Part shown: piece by piece, positions 1 through 6,127 of the stretch | How the letters are laid out: each line of letters begins with the position of its first letter | Position numbering within the stretch: position 1 is the stretch's first letter | The notes under the pieces: generated by a model | Database searches by the model: none | Told to the model about the DNA's origin: nothing | Seen by the model: the letters and a program-made list of their open reading frames with translations, nothing else | Translations under genes and position numbers: made by a program | Assembly (NCBI GenBank): GCA_041688215.1 | Contig: JBDNIO010000082.1 | Span: 1 to 6,127, forward strand | DNA: 6,127 bases | Direction: 5' to 3' | Source of the DNA: JBDNIO01 sp041688215 | GTDB lineage: Bacteria; Pseudomonadota; Gammaproteobacteria; Nevskiales; Salinisphaeraceae

Positions 1-2045
1 GCTACCAGCACGGAGTTGATGTCCAGACCCACGCCGATTAAAGACATGGTGGCGATAATCACGAAGTTGGACATATTCACCGGCACCAGCAGAATGAAAC
101 CGGCGACGAAGGAACGGAAAGCAAAGCTTGCCAGTATGAACATGATCAAGTTCAGGAATATGATGATTTCCCAGTAATGCGCCTCCACCACATCGTTGGT
201 TGCCTGTTGCAGAGCGATGGTGCCGGTACCCAGGCGCACCGTGAACAATTCGTGATCTACGCCCACCTGTTCGACCGCGGCGCGCGCGTTGGCCAGCGCC
301 TCGTCTACGGTTTCCTGCTTATTATCCTTATACCAAAGCGAAACGGTGGAATTTTTCTGATTGAAATCGATGACGTGCGAGAACGCTTTTGGCCCCGTAC
401 CCATCAGCGCGGCCTGGGCGGCGGCGTTGGTGTCGGTTTCGTTACTGTCGATCGGCAGCCAGCGCGGGTCCCCGCCCTGGTACAGGCGTGCAGCCTCGCG
501 CAGATAATCGGCGAACGACAGTGTCGCCCGGGGCGGATTCGATTTGGTCTCCATCAAATCCTGCAGCTTGGTCATGGTTTCGACGGTATCTTGTTTGCGT
601 GCGACCGTAGTCGGCTCGTCCGGGTTTTTCGCCTCCAACACGATTTCAAGCGTACTCACGCCCGGGAAATTCTGGTTAATCTGGCGGATCGCGGTATTAA
701 ATGCAGAATCGTGCCACAGTAGGCTACTGCCTTCTACCGGGTTGCCGACCTTGATGGTTGCGCCCAGCAGCGCCGACACCAGACCTACGACTAACATTAT
801 TACGCCCGTGATGCGCGCTGGCTTGCCGGTGGTTGCGTCGCCGACGCGGTTCAGAATCCGCGCCATGAGCGCGTGGATACCGCCTTTATCGCCTTCGGTA
901 CCCACGATGTGATCAATATTCTTGGGTACCGGCATGACCGACAGAACCAACGGCGCCAGGAATACCGACGTGGGGATTAGCGCCATCGCCCAGAATCCGC
1001 AGAAGAACGCGAAACGCTGCATGGCGGGCACCGGCGCTAACGCGATCAAGAAGATGGCAGCGGCGTCGGTAATTACGCCCAGCGTACCGGGGCCCATCAT
1101 TACCTTGAGCGCTACGCGGCCCGCTTTTTCGCGATCGCCCACCACGTGCATTATCTCGTAGAAGCGCTCGGTATATTGCACCGTGTGGCTAAACGCGCGC
1201 GCTACCAGCAGTAGCGGCACCAGCAACAGCAGGGGCTCTACCGGCAGGCCCAGCCAGCCGACCATACCAAAGCCCCAGATTGCTGAAACCCCGCCGGTAA
1301 TAATCGGCGTAACCGTACCGGCGATGTTGCGCATGTACAAAAACAGGGAGATGAACAACGACGCCAAGGTAATGCCGAAGATGTAGATCATCTCCGTCTG
1401 GTAGTGATAAACCCAGCCGGTTAAGGCGGGTTGCCCGGCCAGATAAACCTCGTGTTCATCATCGCGCGCCTCCTTGACCAAGTCCTGTACAAATTTGAAG
1501 GTTTTGCCGTATTCTAGCGAACGCTCGATGAATGTGGCGTTTACCAGGGTAGATTTGCCGTCGTTGGATATCAGGAAGCCGCGCACGTTGGGTGCGCGCT
1601 CGACGCGGGACTCGAACTCATCAATTTCGGCCTGGGTTTGCGGTACGCTGTCGCCCATGAGCGGGCGAATGTCTATACCGAAAGGCGTGGCCTCGGCGTA
1701 ACGCGCCTTGGAGGTGGTAATGGAAAGCACCTGGTCGTGGTCAACACTGGGCGCCAGGTCGATGTCGCGCGTCATGTCCCAGACTTTCTGCAGGGTATCC
1801 TTGTTGTAGATGTCGCCGTCTTTGCGCTTGATCATGACTGTCATGGTCAGCGGATTACCGAAATTGGGGTGGTCGCGGTAGGTTTCCGCATACGGATGCC
1901 CCACCGGCAATAGGTCCGAGAATATGGTTTTTATTTCCACATTCGGAATACCTGCCGCAAAGAACAGGGTAATGACCGCCAGGACACCGCTGGCAATAAG
2001 ACGATGGTTGAATACCCAAGCAGCAAGGCCCTGGCGAATTTTCAT
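1..2045 (-). CDS. RND superfamily exporter, MMPL type (3' end outside window)
   Basis: Inner-membrane, proton-driven exporter of the RND superfamily (MMPL / COG1033 type); the substrate cannot be read from sequence. 681 codons are visible with no stop. TM1 lies at about residues 16-32. A periplasmic loop follows, opening with the family-like IFSDLLPVGHPY (41-52). A TM cluster lies at about 218-283 and 320-372, including VITDAAAIFLIALAPVP (324-340), the TM4-like segment carrying an acidic residue. TM7 is at about 411-430, the second periplasmic loop at about 431-625, and TM8-TM9 at about 626-672. The frame is cut inside the last membrane bundle; family members usually have about 750-870 residues and 12 TMs, so roughly 100-150 residues are missing. 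The ATG at 2045 is chosen because GAAGG sits 10 nt upstream and TM1 follows directly. The gene diverges from the lipoprotein gene across 281 bp. In marine and soil gammaproteobacteria such exporters often sit beside DUF1329/DUF1302 genes; none is visible here. The superfamily is very secure; any function beyond 'exporter' is inference. Confidence 0.93.
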   Translation of the reverse strand, partial: MKIRQGLAAWVFNHRLIASGVLAVITLFFAAGIPNVEIKTIFSDLLPVGHPYAETYRDHPNFGNPLTMTVMIKRKDGDIYNKDTLQKVWDMTRDIDLAPSVDHDQVLSITTSKARYAEATPFGIDIRPLMGDSVPQTQAEIDEFESRVERAPNVRGFLISNDGKSTLVNATFIERSLEYGKTFKFVQDLVKEARDDEHEVYLAGQPALTGWVYHYQTEMIYIFGITLASLFISLFLYMRNIAGTVTPIITGGVSAIWGFGMVGWLGLPVEPLLLLVPLLLVARAFSHTVQYTERFYEIMHVVGDREKAGRVALKVMMGPGTLGVITDAAAIFLIALAPVPAMQRFAFFCGFWAMALIPTSVFLAPLVLSVMPVPKNIDHIVGTEGDKGGIHALMARILNRVGDATTGKPARITGVIMLVVGLVSALLGATIKVGNPVEGSSLLWHDSAFNTAIRQINQNFPGVSTLEIVLEAKNPDEPTTVARKQDTVETMTKLQDLMETKSNPPRATLSFADYLREAARLYQGGDPRWLPIDSNETDTNAAAQAALMGTGPKAFSHVIDFNQKNSTVSLWYKDNKQETVDEALANARAAVEQVGVDHELFTVRLGTGTIALQQATNDVVEAHYWEIIIFLNLIMFILASFAFRSFVAGFILLVPVNMSNFVIIATMSLIGVGLDINSVLV

Positions 2046-2178
2046 TTTAGTCGCACCTTCAAAATATCTGGCCGGTTAGAGCCCTGAACGTTGTATAAGA
2101 ACGGTCGGATTACAAGCCGCAGCATTGCATCCATTTTCTTGTTGTATCACTAAGTCTATCTAGGTTCGCCATCGGCTC

Positions 2179-2200
2179 AAACTACACCTATGGGTAGTTT
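2179..2200. promoter_or_regulatory. 22-bp operator-like dyad in the divergent intergenic region
   Basis: The perfect 7-bp arms AAACTAC (2179-2185) and GTAGTTT (2194-2200) flank a partly symmetric core. Of 22 positions 18 are symmetric about the 2189/2190 centre. The right half contains ATGGGTA (2190-2196), which fits the NarL heptamer consensus AKRRGTA. The left half TACACCT (2183-2189) fits TACYYMT at six of seven positions. The halves abut, whereas classical NarL sites have a 2-bp gap, so this points to a NarL/FixJ/LuxR-class regulator in general, not NarL itself. The centre lies about 58 bp upstream of the predicted start of the rightward transcript, a usual activator position. The regulator is unknown and is not in the window. 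Confidence 0.45.
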
Positions 2201-2212
2201 TGCCGGAAACAT

Positions 2213-2241
2213 CTGGCACTCATCATGGCATGTAGTATATT
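2213..2241 (+). promoter_or_regulatory. Candidate sigma70 promoter of the lipoprotein gene
   Basis: CTGGCA (2213-2218, four of six matches to TTGACA) and TATATT (2236-2241, five of six matches to TATAAT) are separated by an optimal 17 bp. The start site would fall near 2248, giving a leader of about 80 nt before the ATG at 2327. The weak -35 fits activator dependence, and the dyad at 2179-2200 lies directly upstream. Visual prediction only. I found no comparably good promoter for the leftward exporter gene. Confidence 0.35.
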
Positions 2242-2326
2242 GCACATTACAAATCGAATTTTGCAAGCCCGGCGTTTTTGCAGCCACATTGCACGCCGAT
2301 AAGAATGATTCCGGAGGAGACTTTAC

Positions 2327-3205
2327 ATGACCCCATCAACACCCCTGGCTGGCACGCTGGCCATTATCTTTCTCGCATTCAGCCTGCAGGGTTGCGATGC
2401 AAACTCGTCGGCGGGCGAGGCTGCGGCGCAGCCGGATTTCAGCTATGAGTCCCAGGAAAAATACGACGACACCGGCTTGACGATAGCCACCGTCGAACCT
2501 GACCTGGTCAACCCCGACGTAATCGCACCCGAGCCCGAGCCGGGTACGCCAGCGTTCGCCGTAGCCGCCGATGGCTATACCGTGGAAGCGCAAATGCAGA
2601 TACGGCTAATGGACCCGGACAAGACTGCGGACCGCTTTCGTGCAATGTACGAGGAAAACTACGCTGCCAAATTACGCAACGCGAGCAACGACGCGATTCA
2701 GCAAATCCTGAAAGACAAAGGCTTCATGGTGCAGCCAGTTGATTCCTATGACGACGTCGTAGGCGACGGCGAAGACCAGGGCTTTCTGACCAGCCTGCCC
2801 AATTACACCCTCGGCATAGGCAACAAGACCAGTTCCAAAGAATGTGCAGACAACATCTGCACGCAGAAGGGCAAACTGCTGATCGACGGCCAGTACCTGT
2901 ACCAGATGGCGGAACCGCACACCGGCACCACCGTGGCCTACCGGCGCATGAACCTGTACGGATTACGCATAGAAGAACCCTATACCATCCAAACCTACGA
3001 AACCGATCCCGGCGCGCTGATCAAGGTGAAAAACCTGTTCGGCGTCGGCGACGACCTGACCGATACCAGCCAGCAGGCGCTGGTGGCGGGCCTGACCCAG
3101 CTCTACCAGAACACCATGGCCGAAACCGAACGCACGATTTCCCGACCGCAGATTCTGGCAATCAAAGAGACGATAGAGCAACTGAAAAACACCGAGACGC
3201 GCTAG
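2327..3205 (+). CDS. HpaA/NLBH-like lipoprotein
   Basis: Predicted 292-residue lipoprotein. The hydrophobic signal segment (about residues 7-20) ends in lipobox LQGC, so Cys23 would be lipidated after signal peptidase II cleavage. Asp at +2 is the classical inner-membrane retention signal of the Lol pathway in enterobacteria. Residues 24-85 are an acidic, Pro/Glu-rich linker. From about residue 88 the sequence resembles, from memory, Helicobacter HpaA (NLBH family, PF05211). The shared features are a YEENY-type segment (108-112), AIQQILKDKGFMVQPVDS (123-140), GFLTSLPNYTLGIG (152-165), GKLLIDGQYLYQMAEPHTG (182-200) and a helical C-terminus (249-288). Cys172 and Cys178 could form a disulfide. 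GGAGGAG (2313-2319), 7 nt before the ATG, fixes the start. The gene is monocistronic: it diverges from the exporter gene and converges with the HNH gene. The lipoprotein call is secure, the family call moderate. The function of HpaA-like proteins outside Helicobacter is not established, so no adhesin role is claimed. Confidence 0.88.
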   Translation: MTPSTPLAGTLAIIFLAFSLQGCDANSSAGEAAAQPDFSYESQEKYDDTGLTIATVEPDLVNPDVIAPEPEPGTPAFAVAADGYTVEAQMQIRLMDPDKTADRFRAMYEENYAAKLRNASNDAIQQILKDKGFMVQPVDSYDDVVGDGEDQGFLTSLPNYTLGIGNKTSSKECADNICTQKGKLLIDGQYLYQMAEPHTGTTVAYRRMNLYGLRIEEPYTIQTYETDPGALIKVKNLFGVGDDLTDTSQQALVAGLTQLYQNTMAETERTISRPQILAIKETIEQLKNTETR

Positions 3206-3215
3206 GGTGATGCTG

Positions 3216-3239
3216 AAAAAGTCCATACTTGGCCTTTTT
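3216..3239. terminator. Bidirectional terminator-like hairpin
   Basis: The arms AAAAAGTCCA (3216-3225) and TGGCCTTTTT (3230-3239) pair with a single mismatch (T3222/C3233) around the 4-nt loop TACT. The hairpin starts 11 nt after the lipoprotein stop codon. The A-tract and T-tract give a U-run on either transcript, so it could also stop transcription arriving from the convergent HNH gene. The stem is AT-rich with only three G-C pairs, so termination may be inefficient. Confidence 0.45.
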
Positions 3240-3265
3240 AATAGCCAATAAAAACATGTACTTAA

Positions 3266-3312
3266 GTAGGTAGGATTGCGCGCTCGCTGCGCTCGGCGCT
3301 AATCCGACCTAC
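3266..3312. repeat. REP-like intergenic palindrome
   Basis: The arms GTAGGTAGGATT (3266-3277) and AATCCGACCTAC (3301-3312) pair at 11 of 12 positions. GCGC (3278-3281) with GCGC (3296-3299) extends the stem past one bulged T. The loop region GCTCGCTGCGCTCG (3282-3295) is itself GC-rich and repetitive. The 'GTAGGTCGGATTAGCGC...AATCCGACCTAC' type is a familiar dispersed intergenic palindrome in proteobacteria, often placed between convergent genes as here. It is present once in this window. It may stabilise or end transcripts; no transposase lies next to it. Confidence 0.6.
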
Positions 3313-3379
3313 GCGTAATCCATTATATTTCCAGAATTATGCGGTTTATATTTTGTCTACACCCTGTTAAGAAAAGCTG

Positions 3380-3940
3380 CTAGCGTCGGCGACGCGGGGC
3401 CAGCCGTTCTAAAAACGCCTGCTGGTCCGCCAGTATTCGGCGGTTAGCCAGCATTAGCCATTCCGCCAGATTCGGCTCATAGGGCAGCGCCAGCAGCTTC
3501 ATGCCGGCTTGTTCCGGATTACGATCATCCTTGTGCCGATTGCAGGGTTCGCAAGCCGACACCACATTGGTCCAGGCGTGTGGACCGCCCTTGGAGCGCG
3601 GCAGGATATGCTCGATCTGCATTTTCTTGAAGTTGAGCTTATTGCCGCAATACAGGCACAGACCGCCGTCACGATGAAACAGCTCGCGCCGCGACAACGG
3701 CGGCACCAACCCGCGTGCAAAACGGTGCGAACGGTCGCGCACGGCAATAATGGAATCGATGGCGATGAGGCTGCGGCCGCCGGTTTCGCGCGAACGCCCG
3801 CCGCGCAGATTAATTTTTTTGCTGCCCGCTTCCCAGGCAATTTTATTGGTGAAATACAGGCCCACGGCTTGGCGCCAGTCCACCCATTCCACGGGCAAAC
3901 CGCCGGCGTCCAGCTTCAGGATTCTCGGAAAAACCTCCAC
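3380..3940 (-). CDS. HNH endonuclease family protein
   Basis: Compact 186-residue HNH (McrA-like, COG1403 type) protein. The N-terminal module RILKLDAGGLPVEWVDW (residues 6-22) followed by AVGLYFTNKIAWE (25-37) is characteristic of a widespread bacterial HNH family. The zinc-binding pairs are Cys95-x2-Cys98 and Cys130-x2-Cys133. The metal/catalytic motif is IEHILPRSKGG (109-119), with His111 as general base and Glu110 in place of the commoner Asp. Asn125 and the HNH-terminal CNRHK (133-137) follow, then the family tail AGMKLLALPYEPN (145-157) and an Arg-rich end. The start is GTG at 3940: GAGGAG lies 6 nt upstream and the recognised module begins at once. The frame stays open upstream to a TTG at 4108, which would give 242 residues. 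No methylase or other restriction partner is present, so a restriction role is not supported; the cellular role of this family is unclear. It diverges from apt and converges with the lipoprotein gene. Confidence 0.87.
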   Translation of the reverse strand: MEVFPRILKLDAGGLPVEWVDWRQAVGLYFTNKIAWEAGSKKINLRGGRSRETGGRSLIAIDSIIAVRDRSHRFARGLVPPLSRRELFHRDGGLCLYCGNKLNFKKMQIEHILPRSKGGPHAWTNVVSACEPCNRHKDDRNPEQAGMKLLALPYEPNLAEWLMLANRRILADQQAFLERLAPRRRR

Positions 3941-4108
3941 CTCTTGCTCCTCAGTCCGTACCTTGTGCGCGACCGAGCATGCCCGCTCAATATTACGACA
4001 AGCTTGCAATGCACAGTCCTTACAGTTTGCTCTGACCCCGCACTTGCGCGACCATTCGTCGCATTCGCTACACACCTTATATTGCAAAAAAAGGCTTGAA
4101 CGCAACAA
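3941..4108 (-). other. Cysteine-rich open stretch in frame upstream of the HNH gene
   Basis: These 56 codons continue the HNH frame without a stop to TTG at 4108. They hold seven Cys in 32 residues, spaced C-x2-C-x6-C-x5-C-x2-C-x4-C-x6-C (residues 13-44 of the longer frame), which resembles a zinc-binding segment. No ATG and no good Shine-Dalgarno precede it, and the same DNA must hold the promoters of both apt and the HNH gene. It may be a real N-terminal extension from an unusual start, a relic, or chance. I do not recognise it as a known domain. Confidence 0.25.
3947..3952 (-). promoter_or_regulatory. Shine-Dalgarno site that sets the HNH gene start
   Basis: GAGGAG on the minus strand (CTCCTC on plus) is separated by 6 nt from the GTG at 3940-3938. 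The upstream in-frame alternatives, TTG at 4108 and GTG at 4075, have no well-spaced ribosome binding site. This favours the 186-residue product. Confidence 0.6.
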
Positions 4109-4659
4109 TGGATGGATCGGCAGGCAACCAGGAAAAGTCAGATCAAGTAATTCGCGGCCTGATACGCGACGTGCCCGACTTCCCCAGGCCCAGCATAATT
4201 TACAAGGATATTACACCCTTGCTGGCCAACAGCCAGGGCTTGTCTGCGACACTGGATTTGCTTGAAACCCAGCACGCCTGCCAAGGCATAGACATAGTTG
4301 TTGGCATCGAGTCACGCGGATTTATTTTCGGCGCCGCGCTGGCCTTGCGCCTGGGTGCGGGTTTCGTGCCCGTGCGCAAACCCGGCAAACTGCCCGCAGC
4401 CACACACGCGCAGGAATACGCACTGGAATAAGGCGAAGACAGGCTAGAAATACATCAGGACGCCATTGCCAGCGGCCAGCGTGTGCTGATCTGCGACGAC
4501 CTGATCGCCACCGGCGGTACCGCCCACGCCGCCGGCCAGCTGGTGCGTAAGCTGGGCGGCGAATTGCAGGGTTACAGTTTCGTCATTGAACTGGCGTTTC
4601 TCAATGGCCGCAAGCATCTGGACGAGCATGAAGTCCATTCACTGATTCGTTATGAATAA
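4108..4659 (+). pseudogene. apt: apt, adenine phosphoribosyltransferase, interrupted by an in-frame TAA
   Basis: Apt converts adenine and PRPP to AMP in cytosolic purine salvage. The reading frame from ATG 4108 to TAA 4657-4659 spans 183 codons, a normal Apt length. Codon 108 is TAA (4429-4431), where homologues read Tyr in ...LEYGTD, so TAT or TAC to TAA is the likely change. The N-terminal half has the family segments FPRPSIIYKDITPLL (25-39), GIESRGFIFGAALA (66-79) and GFVPVRKPGKLP (85-96). The PRPP-binding loop VLICDDLIATGGTA (126-139) lies after the stop, so the 107-residue product could not be active. Beyond the stop the frame is intact and well conserved to its natural end. ATG 4108 is preferred over TTG 4096; AAGG (4091-4094) is a distant ribosome site. 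A weak -10-like TATATT lies at 4078-4083 with no convincing -35. The gene lies 21 bp upstream of the GMC start. A sequencing error would restore a normal gene. Confidence 0.85.
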
Positions 4660-4671
4660 ATGAGTAAGCAC

Positions 4672-4675
4672 GGAG
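4672..4675 (+). promoter_or_regulatory. Shine-Dalgarno site that sets the GMC gene start
   Basis: GGAG lies 5 nt before the ATG at 4681. The earlier in-frame ATG at 4660 abuts the apt stop codon and has no ribosome site. The family normally begins MYDYVIIGAGSAG, which matches a start at 4681 and makes the first seven residues of the longer reading unlikely. Confidence 0.55.
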
Positions 4676-4680
4676 ACAGC

Positions 4681-6127
4681 ATGTACGATTACGTCATCAT
4701 CGGCGCCGGTTCCGCCGGCTGCCTGCTAGCCAACCGGCTCAGCGCCGACCCCGATACCCGCGTCTGTCTGCTGGAAGCGGGCAAACGCGACAAGGCCTTC
4801 TGGATCAACTGGCCCACCGGCACGCTGTTATTACTGCGCAGCAAAGTCCTGAACTGGGCGTTTTATACCGAGCCGGAAGCGCAACTGAACAACCGCAAAC
4901 TATTCTGGCCGCGTGGCAAGATGCTCGGCGGGTCATCCTCCATGAACGGCATGATTTACATCCGCGGCGCAGCCTCCGATTACGACCACTGGGCCGAACT
5001 CGGCAATCGGGGCTGGTCGTACAAAGACGTGCTGCCGTTATTCAAACGGGTGGAAAACCAGGAGCGCGGCGCGGATGAATTCCACGGCACCGGCGGTAAT
5101 CTGAACGTAGCCGATATCGCCGAACCCGATGGCCCCGGGCGCGACTTTGTCGCCGCGTGCAAGGAGCAGGGGATTCCGGAAAATCCCGATTTCAACGGCG
5201 CACAACTGGAAGGCTGTGGCTATTTATCAGGTTACGCAAAAAGGCGGCGAGCGGTGGTCATCCGCGCGCGCCAACCTGCACGACATTGAGGACCGTCCGA
5301 ACCTCACCGTTATTACCGAAGCCCGTGCCAGCCGGATTCTGTTCGAGGGCAAACGCGCGGTCGGCGTGGCTTATCGGCGCAAGGGCGGTAAGGAAGAACA
5401 GGTCCAGGCCAGGCGCGAAGTCCTGCTTTCCGGGGGCGCCGTTAATTCACCCCAGATGCTTCTGCTCTCCGGCGTGGGCGCCAAATCCGAACTGGAACAG
5501 CACGGCATCGAACAGGTGCACGAATTGCCCGGCGTCGGCGAAAACCTGCAAGACCATATCGACGTGATCATCAACGTGCGCAACCGCAAACGCGACGGTT
5601 TTGCGCTGGCCCTGCGTGCCATTCCGCGCATGCTAGTCGCGCTGTTCAAATACCTGACCAAGCGCACGGGCATGTACGCCAGCAACGTGGCCGAAACCGG
5701 CGCGTTCGTGAAAACGCAATCCGAAGTGGCTGAGCCTGATGTGCAACTCCACTTCATGAACGCCTTCATTTACAAGCACGCACTGGAACTGATTCTGGGC
5801 TTCGGCTATTCCCTGCACGCCTGCGTTCTGCGCCCGTTTTCGCGCGGACGCATCGGCCTGAAAAGCGCCAGCCCGATGGACGACCCGGCAATTCAGGCGG
5901 GCTATTTAAGCGACCAGCGCGATATGGAAACGCTGGTCGAAGGCTTCAAAATCAGCCGCCAGATACTCGCGTCCCCCGCCTTCAACGAACGCCGGGGCGA
6001 AGAAGTCTACCCCGGCGAACAGGTACAAAGCGACGACGACATACGCGACTACATCCGCAGCAACGCCGAAACCATTTACCACCCCGTAGGCACCTGCAAA
6101 ATGGGCCACGACGATATGGCCGTGGTA
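4681..6127 (+). pseudogene. GMC flavoprotein alcohol dehydrogenase (AlkJ/choline dehydrogenase-like), frameshifted, 3' end outside window
   Basis: FAD-dependent GMC oxidoreductase, oxidising an alcohol to an aldehyde. Residues from ATG 4681: dinucleotide-binding GAGSAG (8-13), ribose-binding Glu in CLLEAG (29-34), and GMC signature 1, RGKMLGGSSSMNGMIYIRG (78-96). An extra base within 5224-5227 (TTAT where one Phe codon is expected) shifts the frame after GCGY. The uncorrected frame ends at TGA 5287-5289, about 202 residues, with no catalytic domain. From CAG 5228 the other frame gives QVTQKGGERWSSARA and stays open for 300 codons to the window end. It carries signature 2, GAVNSPQMLLLSGVG (5435-5479), GVGENLQDH (about 5530-5556) and active-site YHPVGTCKMG with His at 6080-6082. 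From memory it resembles Pseudomonas AlkJ, including LNWAF and LFWPRGK. About 50-70 C-terminal residues are missing. The downstream part could be called separately from GTG 5216. Substrate unknown: a medium-chain alcohol or choline is possible. Confidence 0.85.

Noticed and set aside
177..1913. Several plus-strand open frames of 67-181 codons across the left third of the window.
   Set aside because: They lie antisense to the continuous, clearly RND-like minus-strand frame. Their translations show no family features and have no ribosome sites, so they are shadows of a GC-rich gene.
2042..2134. A 30-codon minus-strand open frame (starting MDAMLRLV) whose TGA overlaps the exporter ATG as ATGA, possibly a leader peptide.
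   Set aside because: It has no convincing ribosome site, no regulatory residue pattern and no attenuator-like hairpins. One short frame ending in ATGA can arise by chance.
3208..3224. TGATGCTGAAAAAGTCC resembles the ends of some insertion sequences.
   Set aside because: There is no partner terminal repeat, target duplication or transposase in the window. The bases are better explained as one arm of the terminator-like hairpin at 3216-3239.
3380..3940. The HNH protein as part of a restriction-modification, CRISPR or homing system.
   Set aside because: No methyltransferase, specificity subunit, cas gene, array or intron/intein boundary is present, and the neighbours are unrelated metabolic and envelope genes.
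4018..4039. The intergenic segment containing CTCTGACCCC resembles fragments of dispersed GGGGTCAGAG-type repeats.
   Set aside because: It is too short, has no inverted partner and no second copy here. It also falls in the cysteine-rich open frame.
3509..4099. A 196-codon plus-strand open frame opposite the HNH gene.
   Set aside because: Its antisense partner carries unmistakable HNH motifs and paired zinc cysteines. This translation has no recognisable domain and simply mirrors the other strand.
4429..4431. Recoding (readthrough) of the apt TAA as a programmed event.
   Set aside because: TAA is not the usual selenocysteine (TGA) or pyrrolysine (TAG) codon, the expected residue is Tyr, and no stimulatory structure is evident. 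Mutation or sequence error is simpler.
5221..5230. Programmed ribosomal frameshifting in the GMC gene.
   Set aside because: TATTTATCAG has no classical slippery heptamer or upstream Shine-Dalgarno-like stimulator, and GMC dehydrogenases are not known to use frameshifting.

Overview
The window looks like chromosomal DNA of a Gram-negative proteobacterium, most probably a gammaproteobacterium. The evidence is a moderately GC-rich base composition, an RND-type inner-membrane exporter, a signal-peptidase-II lipoprotein, and a GMC alcohol dehydrogenase that resembles the pseudomonad AlkJ/BetA type. I see no tRNA, rRNA, CRISPR array, phage gene or intact mobile element. All family assignments come from reading the translations; no database search was run.

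Layout. (1) 1-2045, minus strand: the N-terminal 681 codons of an MMPL-type RND exporter, which runs off the left edge. (2) 2046-2326: a divergent intergenic region with a 22-bp operator-like dyad (2179-2200) and a plausible sigma70 promoter pointing right. (3) 2327-3205, plus strand: a 292-residue lipoprotein whose C-terminal two thirds resemble the Helicobacter HpaA / neuraminyllactose-binding haemagglutinin family. (4) 3206-3379: a convergent gap with a bidirectional terminator-like hairpin and one REP-like palindrome. (5) 3380-3940, minus strand: a compact HNH endonuclease-family protein, preceded in the same frame by an unexplained cysteine-rich open stretch up to 4108. (6) 4108-4659, plus strand: apt, adenine phosphoribosyltransferase, broken by one in-frame TAA. 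(7) 4681 to the right edge, plus strand: an AlkJ/choline-dehydrogenase-like GMC flavoprotein broken by a one-base frameshift near 5224-5227.

The exporter and the lipoprotein diverge from one control region and could share a regulator. apt and the GMC gene are tandem, 21 bp apart, and probably one transcription unit. Each carries a single inactivating lesion although the rest of its reading frame is well preserved. This means either recent decay of the pair or sequence errors, and the sequence alone cannot decide.

I found no clear new multi-gene system. The points most worth following are the HpaA-like lipoprotein, the NarL/LuxR-like dyad, the paired lesions, and the cysteine-rich stretch upstream of the HNH gene.
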